In this document: positions 1-7,365 of the stretch, one piece after another
Position numbering within the stretch: the first letter of the stretch is position 1
Layout: each line of letters opens with the position of its first letter
Assembly (NCBI GenBank): GCA_011365025.1
Contig: RDOF01000013.1
Span: 1 to 64,000, forward strand
Direction: 5' to 3'
Length of the DNA stretch: 64,000 nucleotides
Origin: Candidatus Thorarchaeota archaeon
Lineage (GTDB): Archaea > Asgardarchaeota > Thorarchaeia > Thorarchaeales > Thorarchaeaceae
Position numbers and translations under genes: made by a program
Notes under the pieces: generated by a model
Seen by the model: the letters and a program-made list of their open reading frames with translations, nothing else
What the model was told of the DNA's origin: nothing
The model's database searches: none

Positions 1-234
1 AATAACAATGCCAAGAGCACCTGTTAATACATCAACCAACGGGCCTTCTCCAAGGAAGGAGAATATGCCAGGAAATCCACCTTCGGGTTCCTCAACTCCT
101 GCAAAGTCGAACAGGGCCCATTCAAAGCCATCAGGATTCTCTGATGCAATACCGCCCAGTATGACAACGCCAATAATGATGACTAGGACCACAATAGCAG
201 GCAGCACAAATCGTGTCAATGTAGTTCGTTCCAT
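1..234 (-). CDS. CbiN/NikN-like PDGLE-domain protein of an ECF metal transporter (3' end outside window)
   Basis: Reading the minus strand from the ATG at 234 gives an open frame of 78 codons that runs off the window. An N-terminal hydrophobic segment (about residues 9-28) is followed by PDGFEW at residues 34-39, the signature of the PDGLE/CbiN family. In nickel and cobalt ECF transporters this small protein sits in the membrane with CbiM/NikM and is needed for metal loading. It starts 2 nt after the stop of the upstream cbiM-like gene, so the two are surely cotranscribed. The ATPase and T-component genes would be expected to the left. Nickel rather than cobalt is inferred from the neighbouring nikR. 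Confidence 0.85.
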   Translation of the reverse strand, partial: MERTTLTRFVLPAIVVLVIIIGVVILGGIASENPDGFEWALFDFAGVEEPEGGFPGIFSFLGEGPLVDVLTGALGIVI

Positions 235-236
235 GC

Positions 237-959
237 CTAGCCCTCCTCTCGAATAACTGGTGCAGCTTCTTCAGATCGAGCCCATTCTGCCTCGCTAACA
301 CGAGCCATTTCCTCAACATCACTTCCCGAGAGAAATGAGATCATCTTCGGCTTTGCGCGAACGAAGTATAGAAGGATTACGAAGGTAAGAATTGCCTCCC
401 CAACTCCAATGATGACATGGATTCCAGTAATAGCGGCAAGAGCGGAAACTGTAAACCCTTCAACTGCGAATAACTCAAGGCCTAAGACAAAAGCCGCTGT
501 GACCGTAGTAACAAAGGCGGCAATTGAGGTTGCAGCGAGTACCGCGGTCTTCTGACTCGAAATCTTCTTGATGGCCTTGAATAATAGCAGGGCGAGTGTC
601 CACCCAAAGAAACTAGAGAATACCCCCATGTTAAACAGATTCAGTCCGTAGGTAAGAAGTCCACCGTCACCATAGAGCGCTTGGACAAAGAGTACTAGTG
701 CCATGATGAGAACTGCCGCAAATGGTCCAACCATGACTGCAAGCAACGTGGATCCAACAAGGTGGCCGCTGGAAGGAGGCACAGGGAAGTTGACGAACTG
801 CGCCGCGAATATGACGGCAGCAAGAACTCCCATATATGGGACCAGTCTGTCGTCGAATTTCTTGTTTATCCGTCGAACCGACAAGGCTACAACAATGCCA
901 CTTACTATGTACATCAGCAACAGCAACCATAGTGGCAAAACACCGTCAGGAACGTGCAA
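237..959 (-). CDS. nikM: CbiM/NikM substrate-binding membrane component of a nickel/cobalt ECF transporter
   Basis: This 240-aa polytopic protein begins MHVPDG. In the CbiM/NikM family, the free Met1-His2 N-terminus and a later histidine bind the metal; here His66 lies in SSGHLVGS, the expected place. It should capture Ni2+ or Co2+ and deliver it through the ECF module with the PDGLE protein encoded just downstream. The length is normal for the family (200-240 aa). NikR is encoded divergently 93 bp away, which favours nickel as substrate and NikR control. CbiM for B12 synthesis is the alternative; no cobalamin genes are visible here. Confidence 0.92.
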   Translation of the reverse strand: MHVPDGVLPLWLLLLMYIVSGIVVALSVRRINKKFDDRLVPYMGVLAAVIFAAQFVNFPVPPSSGHLVGSTLLAVMVGPFAAVLIMALVLFVQALYGDGGLLTYGLNLFNMGVFSSFFGWTLALLLFKAIKKISSQKTAVLAATSIAAFVTTVTAAFVLGLELFAVEGFTVSALAAITGIHVIIGVGEAILTFVILLYFVRAKPKMISFLSGSDVEEMARVSEAEWARSEEAAPVIREEG

Positions 960-994
960 GGCTTTCTCATTCCTCCAAGTAGTGAAGACAGGAG

Positions 995-1033
995 CATATT
1001 AATATGTGTTACTTCTTGAGAAATCGTGTTACT
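995..1033. promoter_or_regulatory. Shared nikM/nikR control region: palindromic AT-rich box and GTGTTACT direct repeat
   Basis: Between the divergent genes lies the 12-bp palindrome CATATTAATATG (995-1006), which reads as a TATA-like element on both strands. It is 40-50 bp from both start codons. GTGTTACT occurs at 1006-1013 and again at 1026-1033, a spacing of exactly 20 bp (two helical turns), over the expected nikR transcription start. This is a plausible NikR operator, but I have no binding evidence and the repeats are direct, not the inverted arrangement known from E. coli NikR. Confidence 0.5.
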
Positions 1034-1052
1034 ATTGGATGTGGTTCGTGTC

Positions 1053-1481
1053 ATGGTTCTGAAGAGATTTGGCGCCTCAGTGCCTGAGGACCTCCTGAAG
1101 CGTTTTGACAAGCTAGTTGAGAAGAAGGGCTATGTGGGCAGATCAGAGGCACTTCGAGATGCCATGCGTCTATACATATCACAACAGGACCTTGAAGAAA
1201 TGGACACAGGCAATGTGGCAACGCTTAGCATCGTGTACCAGCATAAGCCCCGAACTTTGGCGAACCTCACCAAGATGCAGCACGACTCTGAAGTGAACGT
1301 CATATCTACGATGCATGTTCACCTAACGCCCTCACATTGTCTTGAGGTCACCACCTTGAAAGGATCCCGGGACAGCATACAGAAAATTGCTGACAGAATT
1401 GGTGGCCTTTCGGGAATAGAGTATATCCGCCTCTTCACCTTTCCTCTGCCGGAACAAGGTCATCACCCTCATGAGCATTGA
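1053..1481 (+). CDS. nikR: NikR, nickel-responsive ribbon-helix-helix regulator
   Basis: This is a 142-aa protein with an N-terminal ribbon-helix-helix domain (residues 2-45, VLKRFGASVPEDLLKRFDKL onward) and a C-terminal ACT-like nickel-binding domain. The high-affinity nickel ligands are all present: His77, His88, His90 and Cys96, in the MHVH and SHC motifs. They are one position shifted from E. coli His76/87/89/Cys95. The tail GHHPHEH may hold extra metal. I chose the ATG at 1053 over the GTG at 1026 because the family starts directly with the DNA-binding strand. It is divergent from nikM and probably represses nickel uptake when nickel is replete. Confidence 0.95.
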   Translation: MVLKRFGASVPEDLLKRFDKLVEKKGYVGRSEALRDAMRLYISQQDLEEMDTGNVATLSIVYQHKPRTLANLTKMQHDSEVNVISTMHVHLTPSHCLEVTTLKGSRDSIQKIADRIGGLSGIEYIRLFTFPLPEQGHHPHEH

Positions 1482-1563
1482 AGAAGGCATTGCAAACTTG
1501 AATACGTATTGCGTTGAAACCCCTTCTTTTATTGCTGTGATATAGTTCGTGTATTGAAACAAT

Positions 1564-1800
1564 ATGTCCGTTGACAGCGAAGATATTACCCCTCCTACTC
1601 TCTATACAAAACGGACCCTCCTCTGGATGCTGATGACATTTATCCTAACGCCCCTCACTGCAGGACTTCTTGCCTATATGGGGTATATTCCCTTTTCTGT
1701 AGAAATGGCAATGATAGATGGGATTATCGTTGCATTTGTCTACATAGGATTCAGAGTCTGTAATGCGGAGAGGAAGACGAGAATAATGACGAAGCAGTAG
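1564..1800 (+). CDS. Small two-helix membrane protein, unknown function
   Basis: This 78-aa protein starts at ATG. It has two predicted membrane segments, about residues 17-38 and 43-63, joined by a short turn, then a basic tail (NAERKTRIMTKQ). I do not recognise a family. It follows nikR by 82 bp on the same strand and has T-rich sequence upstream, so it may have its own promoter. The positive-inside rule would put both ends in the cytoplasm. Confidence 0.6.
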   Translation: MSVDSEDITPPTLYTKRTLLWMLMTFILTPLTAGLLAYMGYIPFSVEMAMIDGIIVAFVYIGFRVCNAERKTRIMTKQ

Positions 1801-1814
1801 CAGACTGAGCACCA

Positions 1815-2924
1815 TTAGAGCAGTGACTCTAATGGATTCGAAACCATGAATTCTTTGTTACAGTTCCAGTTATTCTTCTCGTCCAGAAAAGCCCCTGCCC
1901 ACACGCCATAGACCTCGCTTGACATATAGTCAAGGATTGATAGACTAAGTCTGTCAACCTCACTCTGAAGATATGAAAGAATACTTGACAGATGACTGGG
2001 CGGTAGTCTTAGAAACCACCAGAGAAAATCATCTTGGACCTTGAGCGTGGATTGGAAAGGTATAGGGGCCTTCCGCATTCTTTCTTCTAAGGCCCTAGCA
2101 AAGTCAGGACTGCACTTGGCCGTTAGCAGGACATTGCTGTAGAGGTCGAAGGCATCAGTATCCAGAAAGACCATGTAACCACGAATGAAATGCTCATTCA
2201 AGATGGCCAACCTGCGAGAGAAATCCTGCGTTGTTATCTTGATTCCTTCCTTGGAAAGAGCTTTGATGATGTCCTTCTGCTTTCTGCGGGAGCCATACGC
2301 AAGCTGTGTAAGGATGCTAATATCCCTTGAATCAAGCATGTTTACGAGTGACTTCTTGGATGCTTTGTGCTTGACTTCTTTTCGAAACCTCTTTGATGCC
2401 CACCGCTTCCAATCAAAGGCCCATGTAAAGGAGGCACTATCCCAATGCTCAAGCTTCGAAACCGAAAAAACTGGTGGAGCCGACTCGGTAGGAAGGATTG
2501 CATAGTCATCCACTAATTTTGCAGTACAGAGGCTGCTAAGGAGCATTTTGACCTCCTGGCCTGTATTAGCTGGGACGCGAAACTGGACGAACAGCCCTGA
2601 ATGACTGCCAAAACAGCGGGCTCGATACTTCGTATATGGATGTGTATCACACATCTTTTCTAGCCGCTCGATAGAGGCCAGCTGCGAAGTCTCTAGGAAC
2701 ACATCAATGGTCATTAGACCCAGGGCGGTTTCATCAAGCTCCGGTACCACTCGAAAGAACTTCCTTGTTGAACTAGGTAGATTCCCGCTAAGGAACTTAA
2801 GGTCTCTTGACACCGTTGTACGGGAAAGACCAACTCTTTCTGCCAGTTGCTCTATGCGGGCCATTGGGGATTCATGTAAGGCGATTAGAAGTGTGAGGTA
2901 TTTGCCAGTCAGTCGTTGTGTCAA
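1815..2924 (-). CDS. HTH transcriptional regulator with long C-terminal sensor region
   Basis: This is a 369-aa protein. Residues about 12-47 form a helix-turn-helix (ARIEQLAERVGLSRTTVSRD), and a second helical HTH-like segment lies near residues 195-240 (ISILTQLAYGSRRKQKDI). This recalls archaeal double-winged-helix regulators of the AsnC/HTH-10 kind, but I cannot assign a family. The start is TTG at 2924; the frame is open upstream to a stop near 2970 without an ATG or GTG, so a non-ATG start is needed. The neighbours give no clear target. Confidence 0.7.
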   Translation of the reverse strand: MTQRLTGKYLTLLIALHESPMARIEQLAERVGLSRTTVSRDLKFLSGNLPSSTRKFFRVVPELDETALGLMTIDVFLETSQLASIERLEKMCDTHPYTKYRARCFGSHSGLFVQFRVPANTGQEVKMLLSSLCTAKLVDDYAILPTESAPPVFSVSKLEHWDSASFTWAFDWKRWASKRFRKEVKHKASKKSLVNMLDSRDISILTQLAYGSRRKQKDIIKALSKEGIKITTQDFSRRLAILNEHFIRGYMVFLDTDAFDLYSNVLLTAKCSPDFARALEERMRKAPIPFQSTLKVQDDFLWWFLRLPPSHLSSILSYLQSEVDRLSLSILDYMSSEVYGVWAGAFLDEKNNWNCNKEFMVSNPLESLL

Positions 2925-2967
2925 AGGAAATGAATACTCTCCATCAATAATTTGATGTTGAACGGTT

Positions 2968-3435
2968 TCACCAGATTAGCAACTCAACATGGGGTTGACC
3001 GGATCCGCCTTTTGTTGGCGGGTCGAAATCGCAGCTTGCTGTCGAATGTCCCAACTCAGGTCCTGCAAAGGAGAACCCATCCACACGAACGTTGTACCAG
3101 CCCGCTTCTTGAGCGCAGTCATACCAGTAGAGAGTCATGTGAAGTACACTGTATCTGCCTATCACAGTGAGTATAACCAGATACGTCAAACCAGAAGGCA
3201 CGGCCAATGCGATATAGTACTCAGTCTTTGCATAGCTTCTCAAGGCCCCTCTAACTGTGCATGTTATATCCACACGTACGTCGTCCATAGTCCCGTCTGC
3301 ATCTAGGTCGTAGTAATATGCATGGTCTATGGAAATATCCACCCAATCCACCGCCGCAGAAACATTCTGAGCCATTGCCAAAACAAGGAATATGCTCACC
3401 AAGAGTAATGCTCCAGGCTTTTTTCCACGCTTCAT
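2968..3435 (-). CDS. Secreted small protein with calcium-site-like acidic loop
   Basis: The protein of about 155 aa begins MKRGKKPGALLLVSIFLVLA, a classic signal peptide with a likely cleavage after NVSA. The mature part contains DLDADGTMDDVRVD, an acidic loop like those in dockerin and EF-hand calcium sites, and few cysteines. No family is recognised. I prefer the ATG at 3435 to the one at 3456 because a TATA-like element (3461-3468) lies only 5 bp before 3456 but about 29 bp before 3435. That fits a leaderless or nearly leaderless transcript starting at 3435. It probably acts at the cell surface. Confidence 0.65.
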   Translation of the reverse strand: MKRGKKPGALLLVSIFLVLAMAQNVSAAVDWVDISIDHAYYYDLDADGTMDDVRVDITCTVRGALRSYAKTEYYIALAVPSGLTYLVILTVIGRYSVLHMTLYWYDCAQEAGWYNVRVDGFSFAGPELGHSTASCDFDPPTKGGSGQPHVELLIW

Positions 3436-3460
3436 AAGATTGGGGAGAATCAGCATCCCT

Positions 3461-3468
3461 TAAATATG
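3461..3468 (-). promoter_or_regulatory. TATA-like box (CATATTTA on minus) for the secreted protein
   Basis: On the minus strand the sequence CATATTTAAGG is centred about 29 bp before the ATG at 3435. With the usual archaeal TATA-to-start distance of 25-27 bp, the transcript would begin within a few bases of that ATG. Confidence 0.5.
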
Positions 3469-3615
3469 TTGACCACATTCTCCCATTTGGCAGGGCGCAA
3501 CTTCTAAGCAACCTGTGTTTTGCGATGGAAAGAGATATGACGTCGCTATAACGGATATTTCAAAGCCAAAATTCATCGAAAACAGAGTCATTCCAAAATA
3601 GGGGGTTTCTTAGTT

Positions 3616-3936
3616 TTGCTATATGAAACAGTCACCAATGAGCCACGTATCGCGAACGCAGATTACATGGAAATCTTTCAGGACCCATTAATTCCCGATG
3701 AGGACAACTCCTGGACTGCAATGGTGTATAGGGGCACAGGAGTATCAATTGATGAACACCCCCTACGGGACAGATTGGGAATGAGAGGATGCAAGAATTG
3801 CGGCAGCGAAGAGGTGAAGGTGATCTATGCCCAGTGGTCCGTGAGTACTGCAAGCGGAGATGCATACTGGGACTATGAAATTGTGTGTAGTAACTGTGGT
3901 ATGTTCACAGCGCGTTCGTTTTCAGAGAACGACTAA
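3616..3936 (+). CDS. Small protein with zinc ribbon, unknown function
   Basis: This 106-aa protein starts from TTG at 3616, about 9 nt after a GGGGGT ribosome-binding-like run; an ATG at 3667 is the alternative. The C-terminal half has two CxxC pairs, CKNC and CSNC, about 37 residues apart, a zinc ribbon. The N-terminal half is acidic and rich in prolines and aromatics. It is divergent from the secreted-protein gene. No family assignment can be made. Confidence 0.6.
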   Translation: MLYETVTNEPRIANADYMEIFQDPLIPDEDNSWTAMVYRGTGVSIDEHPLRDRLGMRGCKNCGSEEVKVIYAQWSVSTASGDAYWDYEIVCSNCGMFTARSFSEND

Positions 3937-4018
3937 GGGAATGAGCTATCGGTATGAACCCTGGTTTTACTCGGCATTTGCTTATTTGCATGAAGGGGCA
4001 CTATCCCTGAACTACCCC

Positions 4019-4032
4019 AGATAGTACTATCT
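4019..4032. repeat. 14-bp perfect palindrome in a convergent gap
   Basis: AGATAGTACTATCT lies between the convergent stops at 3936 and 4100, in a 163-bp stretch with no gene that I can support. As it has no loop it is better read as a protein-binding site than as a terminator. Chance is possible. Confidence 0.3.
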
Positions 4033-4099
4033 CTGCAGCAGGTAACAATCGCTTTCTTTGACAGGTTTTATCCCGCTGCATTGTCCTTCTTGGCAACCC

Positions 4100-5038
4100 C
4101 TAGCTGACTAATGCTTGAAGGTTTCTTCTGATTACGGGAAAATAGTACGGTGCGTCTTCAGGCGAGAACATTCTGAGTTTTGCAGATATTGAATGTAGCA
4201 GCTTCTCGTTCAAAGATCCTTCAAGAATCATATCCGTTTCTTCTTCCGAAACATGGTCAAGCCTTTCAGTCTTGGCAATAGCACGGCTATTAGCTGGGCA
4301 ACACAGCTGGCACTTCAAACAGCCCATGAGCGCATTGTGGGAAGATGCGTCCAGCCAATCTGGGAATTCGCCTCGGATTTCGTTGTACAATGGAATACAG
4401 CGATCGACGTTGATGACAAAATTATCACCAGTTATTGCGCCCGTGGGGCACTCCTTCAAGCAAATGCTGCAGTTGGTGCAGGAATCCATCATCTTGGCCT
4501 CATTCCAGCTGTCATCTTCGAATTGAAAATCGGTGAAGTAGGCGAATAATTTGACGAAACTCCCCATTTCGTCAACATAGCACAGATTGTTGCGTCCGTA
4601 TTGCCCCAAACCAGCCCTGACCGCTAGCCGCTTAAGGAGCACATGCAGCCTTGCATTCTCAACACGATAGTTTCGCTCTCCAATGATGCTGTCGAGTATG
4701 GTATTCTGTAGTTGGCCCTCAGTGATACCCAAATCATAGTAATGCGGAAGCAGAATCTCATGTTTGGTCCCCCCATAATGAAAATCAACCATCATTAGCG
4801 GGCAAAATATAGCCATCACAACTATCGACGTGGCATCCGGAAAGGAGTCGGGGATCTTGTGCTTCATGCCATCTATGTAGCTCCGAAAAACTGCATTGTT
4901 GCTAATCTTATTGGCAGAGTCCAATGCTTCAAAGTCGCTCTGCAGCTCTTCCAAGTGTTCAACAGACAGGGTTCTGTACCTTAAAATCGATTCGGGGATC
5001 TCTTCCCCCTGTATGGATTCCCAAATTCGCTTCGTCAT
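4100..5038 (-). CDS. QueG-like protein with two 4Fe-4S clusters
   Basis: This is a 312-aa protein. The segment RAGLGQYGRNNLCYVDEMGS (about 141-160) resembles the epoxyqueuosine-reductase core. It is followed by a ferredoxin-like double cluster: Cys187, 190, 193 and 197 (CTNCSICLKECP) plus Cys214, 240, 243 and 246/247 (CLKCQLCCP). QueG reduces epoxyqueuosine to queuosine using cobalamin; archaea make archaeosine instead, so this is probably a QueG-family oxidoreductase with another substrate. The length is close to that of QueG (about 310-380). It is transcribed divergently from the DUF2804 gene. Confidence 0.75.
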   Translation of the reverse strand: MTKRIWESIQGEEIPESILRYRTLSVEHLEELQSDFEALDSANKISNNAVFRSYIDGMKHKIPDSFPDATSIVVMAIFCPLMMVDFHYGGTKHEILLPHYYDLGITEGQLQNTILDSIIGERNYRVENARLHVLLKRLAVRAGLGQYGRNNLCYVDEMGSFVKLFAYFTDFQFEDDSWNEAKMMDSCTNCSICLKECPTGAITGDNFVINVDRCIPLYNEIRGEFPDWLDASSHNALMGCLKCQLCCPANSRAIAKTERLDHVSEEETDMILEGSLNEKLLHSISAKLRMFSPEDAPYYFPVIRRNLQALVS

Positions 5039-5176
5039 AATTTGACCTTCAAAGCAGTCCCTTCAACACCCGACAATTCTGGGAAAGTAACTCTGCCGTA
5101 TTTTGACTCATCATGTCCTATTTTAATAACTGGATTAGCGTATTTGAAAAGAAGCAAATCGAGGCGTGTTTTGACT

Positions 5177-6214
5177 ATGGAAACTCAACACAGAATCACC
5201 AGGCCCACAGAGTTACTTGATGAAGAAGGGTATCTAATCGAACCGGGATATGCCACCCAATTGCTGTGGCAATACGACCGAAATAAGATACGGGCAGGGT
5301 GGCATCGAATTAAGGAATGGGATTACTATTACATACTTAATGAGAAGCATGGGATTACCTTTACGATGTCCGACCTGGGCTATGCAGGACTCATGGCGGT
5401 GGTATGGCTTGATTTTGAGAAAGGAACCTGTACTCAAGAAGAAACTCTATCTCTACTTCCTAGAGGTAGGATGAATTTCCCGTCAACGTCAGAAGAGGGA
5501 GATGTGGCCTATCAGGATAAGAAACTGAAACTTGGATATTATGTTGAACGCGGAATGCGAACCATCGGAGTCGAGGCGCCTCAATTCGCTAACAAACGCG
5601 GAGAGCAGGGATTGTCAGGGGAAATAGTGCTTCATCAGGATCCTGGCATGGACACAATGGTCATCGCTACGTCATGGAAGCAGAATAGAAGGAAGTTTTA
5701 CTACAATCAAAAAATCAACTGCATGCCTGCAGAGGGTACAATCAGAATTGGAGAGACTGAGTATGTATTCACCCCAGAGGACAGCTTTGGAGGACTAGAC
5801 TGGGGCAGAGGCAACTGGACTTACAAGAATCGGTGGTACTGGGGATCAGCATCAGGGCTTCTCAATGGCGAGCCATTTGGATGGAATATTGGGTATGGCT
5901 TCAGCGATCGCTCTGCAGCATCAGAGAACATGGTCTTCTATAAAGGAATGGCCCATAAGTTGGACCAAGTGACCTTTCATATGGATGTGAATGATTACAC
6001 GAGGCCCTGGAAGTTCACAAGCAACGACGGCCGATTTGAAATGGACTTTGAACCGCTCATTGATCGCTATGGGAAGTTCAATTTGCTGCTTATCAAATCG
6101 GAACAGCATCAGGTGTTCGGACACTTCACTGGAAAGGCAGTTCTGGACGATGGAACAGAATTGAGTGTGGACCGCTTTCTTGGTTTTGCAGAAGATGTTT
6201 ACAATAGATGGTGA
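5177..6214 (+). CDS. DUF2804 family protein
   Basis: This protein is 345 aa from the ATG at 5177. An upstream TTG at 5042 adds 45 residues that look like untranslated leader. Aromatic-rich segments such as FGGLDWGRGNWTYKNRWYWG, GWNIGYGFSD and the terminal FLGFAEDVYNRW are typical of DUF2804, a beta-rich family of unknown function found in bacteria and archaea. There is no signal peptide or membrane segment, so it should be cytoplasmic. It ends 4 bp before the encoded CCA of the opposing tRNA-His. Confidence 0.75.
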   Translation: METQHRITRPTELLDEEGYLIEPGYATQLLWQYDRNKIRAGWHRIKEWDYYYILNEKHGITFTMSDLGYAGLMAVVWLDFEKGTCTQEETLSLLPRGRMNFPSTSEEGDVAYQDKKLKLGYYVERGMRTIGVEAPQFANKRGEQGLSGEIVLHQDPGMDTMVIATSWKQNRRKFYYNQKINCMPAEGTIRIGETEYVFTPEDSFGGLDWGRGNWTYKNRWYWGSASGLLNGEPFGWNIGYGFSDRSAASENMVFYKGMAHKLDQVTFHMDVNDYTRPWKFTSNDGRFEMDFEPLIDRYGKFNLLLIKSEQHQVFGHFTGKAVLDDGTELSVDRFLGFAEDVYNRW

Positions 6215-6218
6215 GAAA

Positions 6219-6293
6219 TGGGGCCCGAAGGGGGAATCGAACCCCCGGCAAGGGAGCCACAATCCCTTATGTTACCATTACACCACTCGGGCC
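6219..6293 (-). tRNA. tRNA-His (anticodon GTG)
   Basis: On the minus strand the 7-bp acceptor stem is GCCCGAG with TTCGGGC, closing with a G-U pair. The anticodon stem is AGGGA/TCCCT with loop TTGTGGC, giving anticodon GTG. The T arm is GGGGG-TTCGATT-CCCCC. The base before position 1 is G (6293) and the discriminator is C (6222), the G-1:C73 identity pair of tRNA-His, here genome-encoded. A CCA follows at 6221-6219, either encoded or by chance. No intron is seen. Confidence 0.96.
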
Positions 6294-6457
6294 ATTGATT
6301 GCTGGAGAGCCAGCAAGGACCAGCTCCATTGTTTTTTCTTATTAGGTTATCCGTTTAGCGAGTACGCACTGCTGTGTACCAAGGTGTCCGAAACAGACGG
6401 CATCATTCAAAAGCCTCTACTGCACGCTAGGAAATGATAAGGAATGAGGTGCAACAA

Positions 6458-7009
6458 ATGGAGAAACTGACAGCTGCACTTGATCGATATGCAACAGTAC
6501 GCAATCTGGCTTTAGCCATTCTTGCTAGCATCGTCGTTATAGCCATTATGGGCTATGCCACCGAGACCTTTGTCTACAGCGTCTATGGTGAAGCCACAAT
6601 GCCAGATACAAGGTTTTGGTACACCTATGGTGAAATTCTCAGTGCATTTAGTGCGCTAGGTCCTGATGGCCTGCAACTCTGGTCGCAGATTCATCTGCTG
6701 GACCTTCTATTTCCACTAGCCTATTCCTTTTCATTAGTATTCGGAACTTTAATGGAGCTTAGAAAGGCCGTGCCAGAGAGGCCGAGTTTACGGAAACTGA
6801 GTTTACTCCCCCTTCTTGCTGCAGTTGCGGACTACTTGGAGAATACCATAGTGGCATCACAAATAGCCGTCTATCCCAACCTCTCAGAGCCGGTCGTAGC
6901 ACTAGCCAGTTTTGTAACGGCAACCAAATGGTTGCTTCTGGGCATCTCCTTTGCCCTAGTATTGGCGCTCTTGGTGGTTTTGGCATATCAAAGGTTCACG
7001 AAGAAGTAG
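6458..7009 (+). CDS. Four-helix membrane protein, unknown function
   Basis: This is 183 aa from the ATG at 6458, which has GAGGTG 6 nt upstream; the ATG at 6434 lacks such a site. Hydrophobic segments fall near residues 17-38, 75-95, 110-130 and 145-175. No conserved motif is recognised. It may resemble other archaeal membrane proteins with a large first extracellular loop (WYTYGEILSAFSALGPDG). Confidence 0.65.
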   Translation: MEKLTAALDRYATVRNLALAILASIVVIAIMGYATETFVYSVYGEATMPDTRFWYTYGEILSAFSALGPDGLQLWSQIHLLDLLFPLAYSFSLVFGTLMELRKAVPERPSLRKLSLLPLLAAVADYLENTIVASQIAVYPNLSEPVVALASFVTATKWLLLGISFALVLALLVVLAYQRFTKK

Positions 7010-7021
7010 AGAATAGGAACG

Positions 7022-7061
7022 AAAAAACGGAAGGTGAAGACCTGCCCGAAAGCAGGTCTTC
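7022..7061 (-). terminator. Intrinsic-type terminator: 10-bp hairpin with downstream T run
   Basis: GAAGACCTGC and GCAGGTCTTC (7036-7045 and 7052-7061) form a perfect 10-bp stem with a 6-nt loop. Read on the minus strand it is followed by TTTTTT at 7027-7022. It lies 14 bp beyond the stop of the 42-codon minus-strand gene at 7076-7204 and marks the end of that transcript. Confidence 0.75.
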
Positions 7062-7075
7062 GAGATACGAGAGAT

Positions 7076-7204
7076 CTATCGATCGAATCGGTTAGGCGGA
7101 AGTACCCTCGTACCATTCTTGATTCGACCATAATAAGAGTAAGTTGGAGCAACATCAACATTGTCCGATACGCTTTTTCTCTTGCGCATAATTTGAATCG
7201 CCAT
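7076..7204 (-). CDS. 42-aa basic small protein, previously hidden in a gap
   Basis: The minus strand carries AGGTGA, then 6 nt, then ATG at 7204, followed by 42 sense codons and TAG at 7078-7076, and then a strong terminator. The protein begins MAIQIMRKRKSVSDNVDVAP and ends RVLPPNRFDR. It is basic, with three tyrosines in the middle, no cysteines and no membrane segment. Good ribosome-binding site spacing plus a terminator at the right place argue for a real gene rather than a random frame. It lies 161 bp after the Lrp-like gene on the same strand. Function unknown; a nucleic-acid- or ribosome-binding peptide is one guess from its charge. Confidence 0.65.
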   Translation of the reverse strand: MAIQIMRKRKSVSDNVDVAPTYSYYGRIKNGTRVLPPNRFDR

Positions 7205-7252
7205 AGTCTTTCACCTAGTATTAGAACTACAGGAAAAGCATATGATTAGCTG

Positions 7253-7322
7253 GCCAATTGCACCTGCGGAAATTGGCAGGTTTGAATCGATTTTCTATCG
7301 AGAACCGCAGAGTCTATTGCGG
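7253..7322 (-). other. Potentially structured leader between lrp-like gene and the 42-aa gene
   Basis: Several inverted repeats are packed together: GCCAATT/AATTGGC (7253-7259, 7271-7277), the mutually exclusive CCTGC/GCAGG (7263-7267, 7276-7280), TCGAT/ATCGA (7287-7291, 7297-7301) and CCGCA/TGCGG (7305-7309, 7318-7322). If transcribed with the minus-strand genes this would be a structured 3' UTR or 5' leader. No known riboswitch class is recognised. Confidence 0.35.
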
Positions 7323-7365
7323 AGAAGCCGTTTTGTAGTTCTGGATGGAAAATGCGCGTTTCAAA

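Noticed and set aside
4100..5038. Assignment as true QueG epoxyqueuosine reductase
   Set aside because: The Fe-S motifs fit the family, but archaea use archaeosine and arcS/raSEA lie in the same window, so the exact enzyme name was not adopted.
7034..7249. Plus-strand frame across the hidden 42-aa gene
   Set aside because: The minus-strand reading has a ribosome-binding site, ATG, stop and terminator in the right order; the plus-strand frame has none and would include the terminator hairpin as coding.
7010..7365. RNase P RNA or SRP RNA in the gap
   Set aside because: Neither the CR-I/CR-V sequences of RNase P RNA nor the SRP helix-8 motif is present, and much of the gap is explained by a small gene and terminator.
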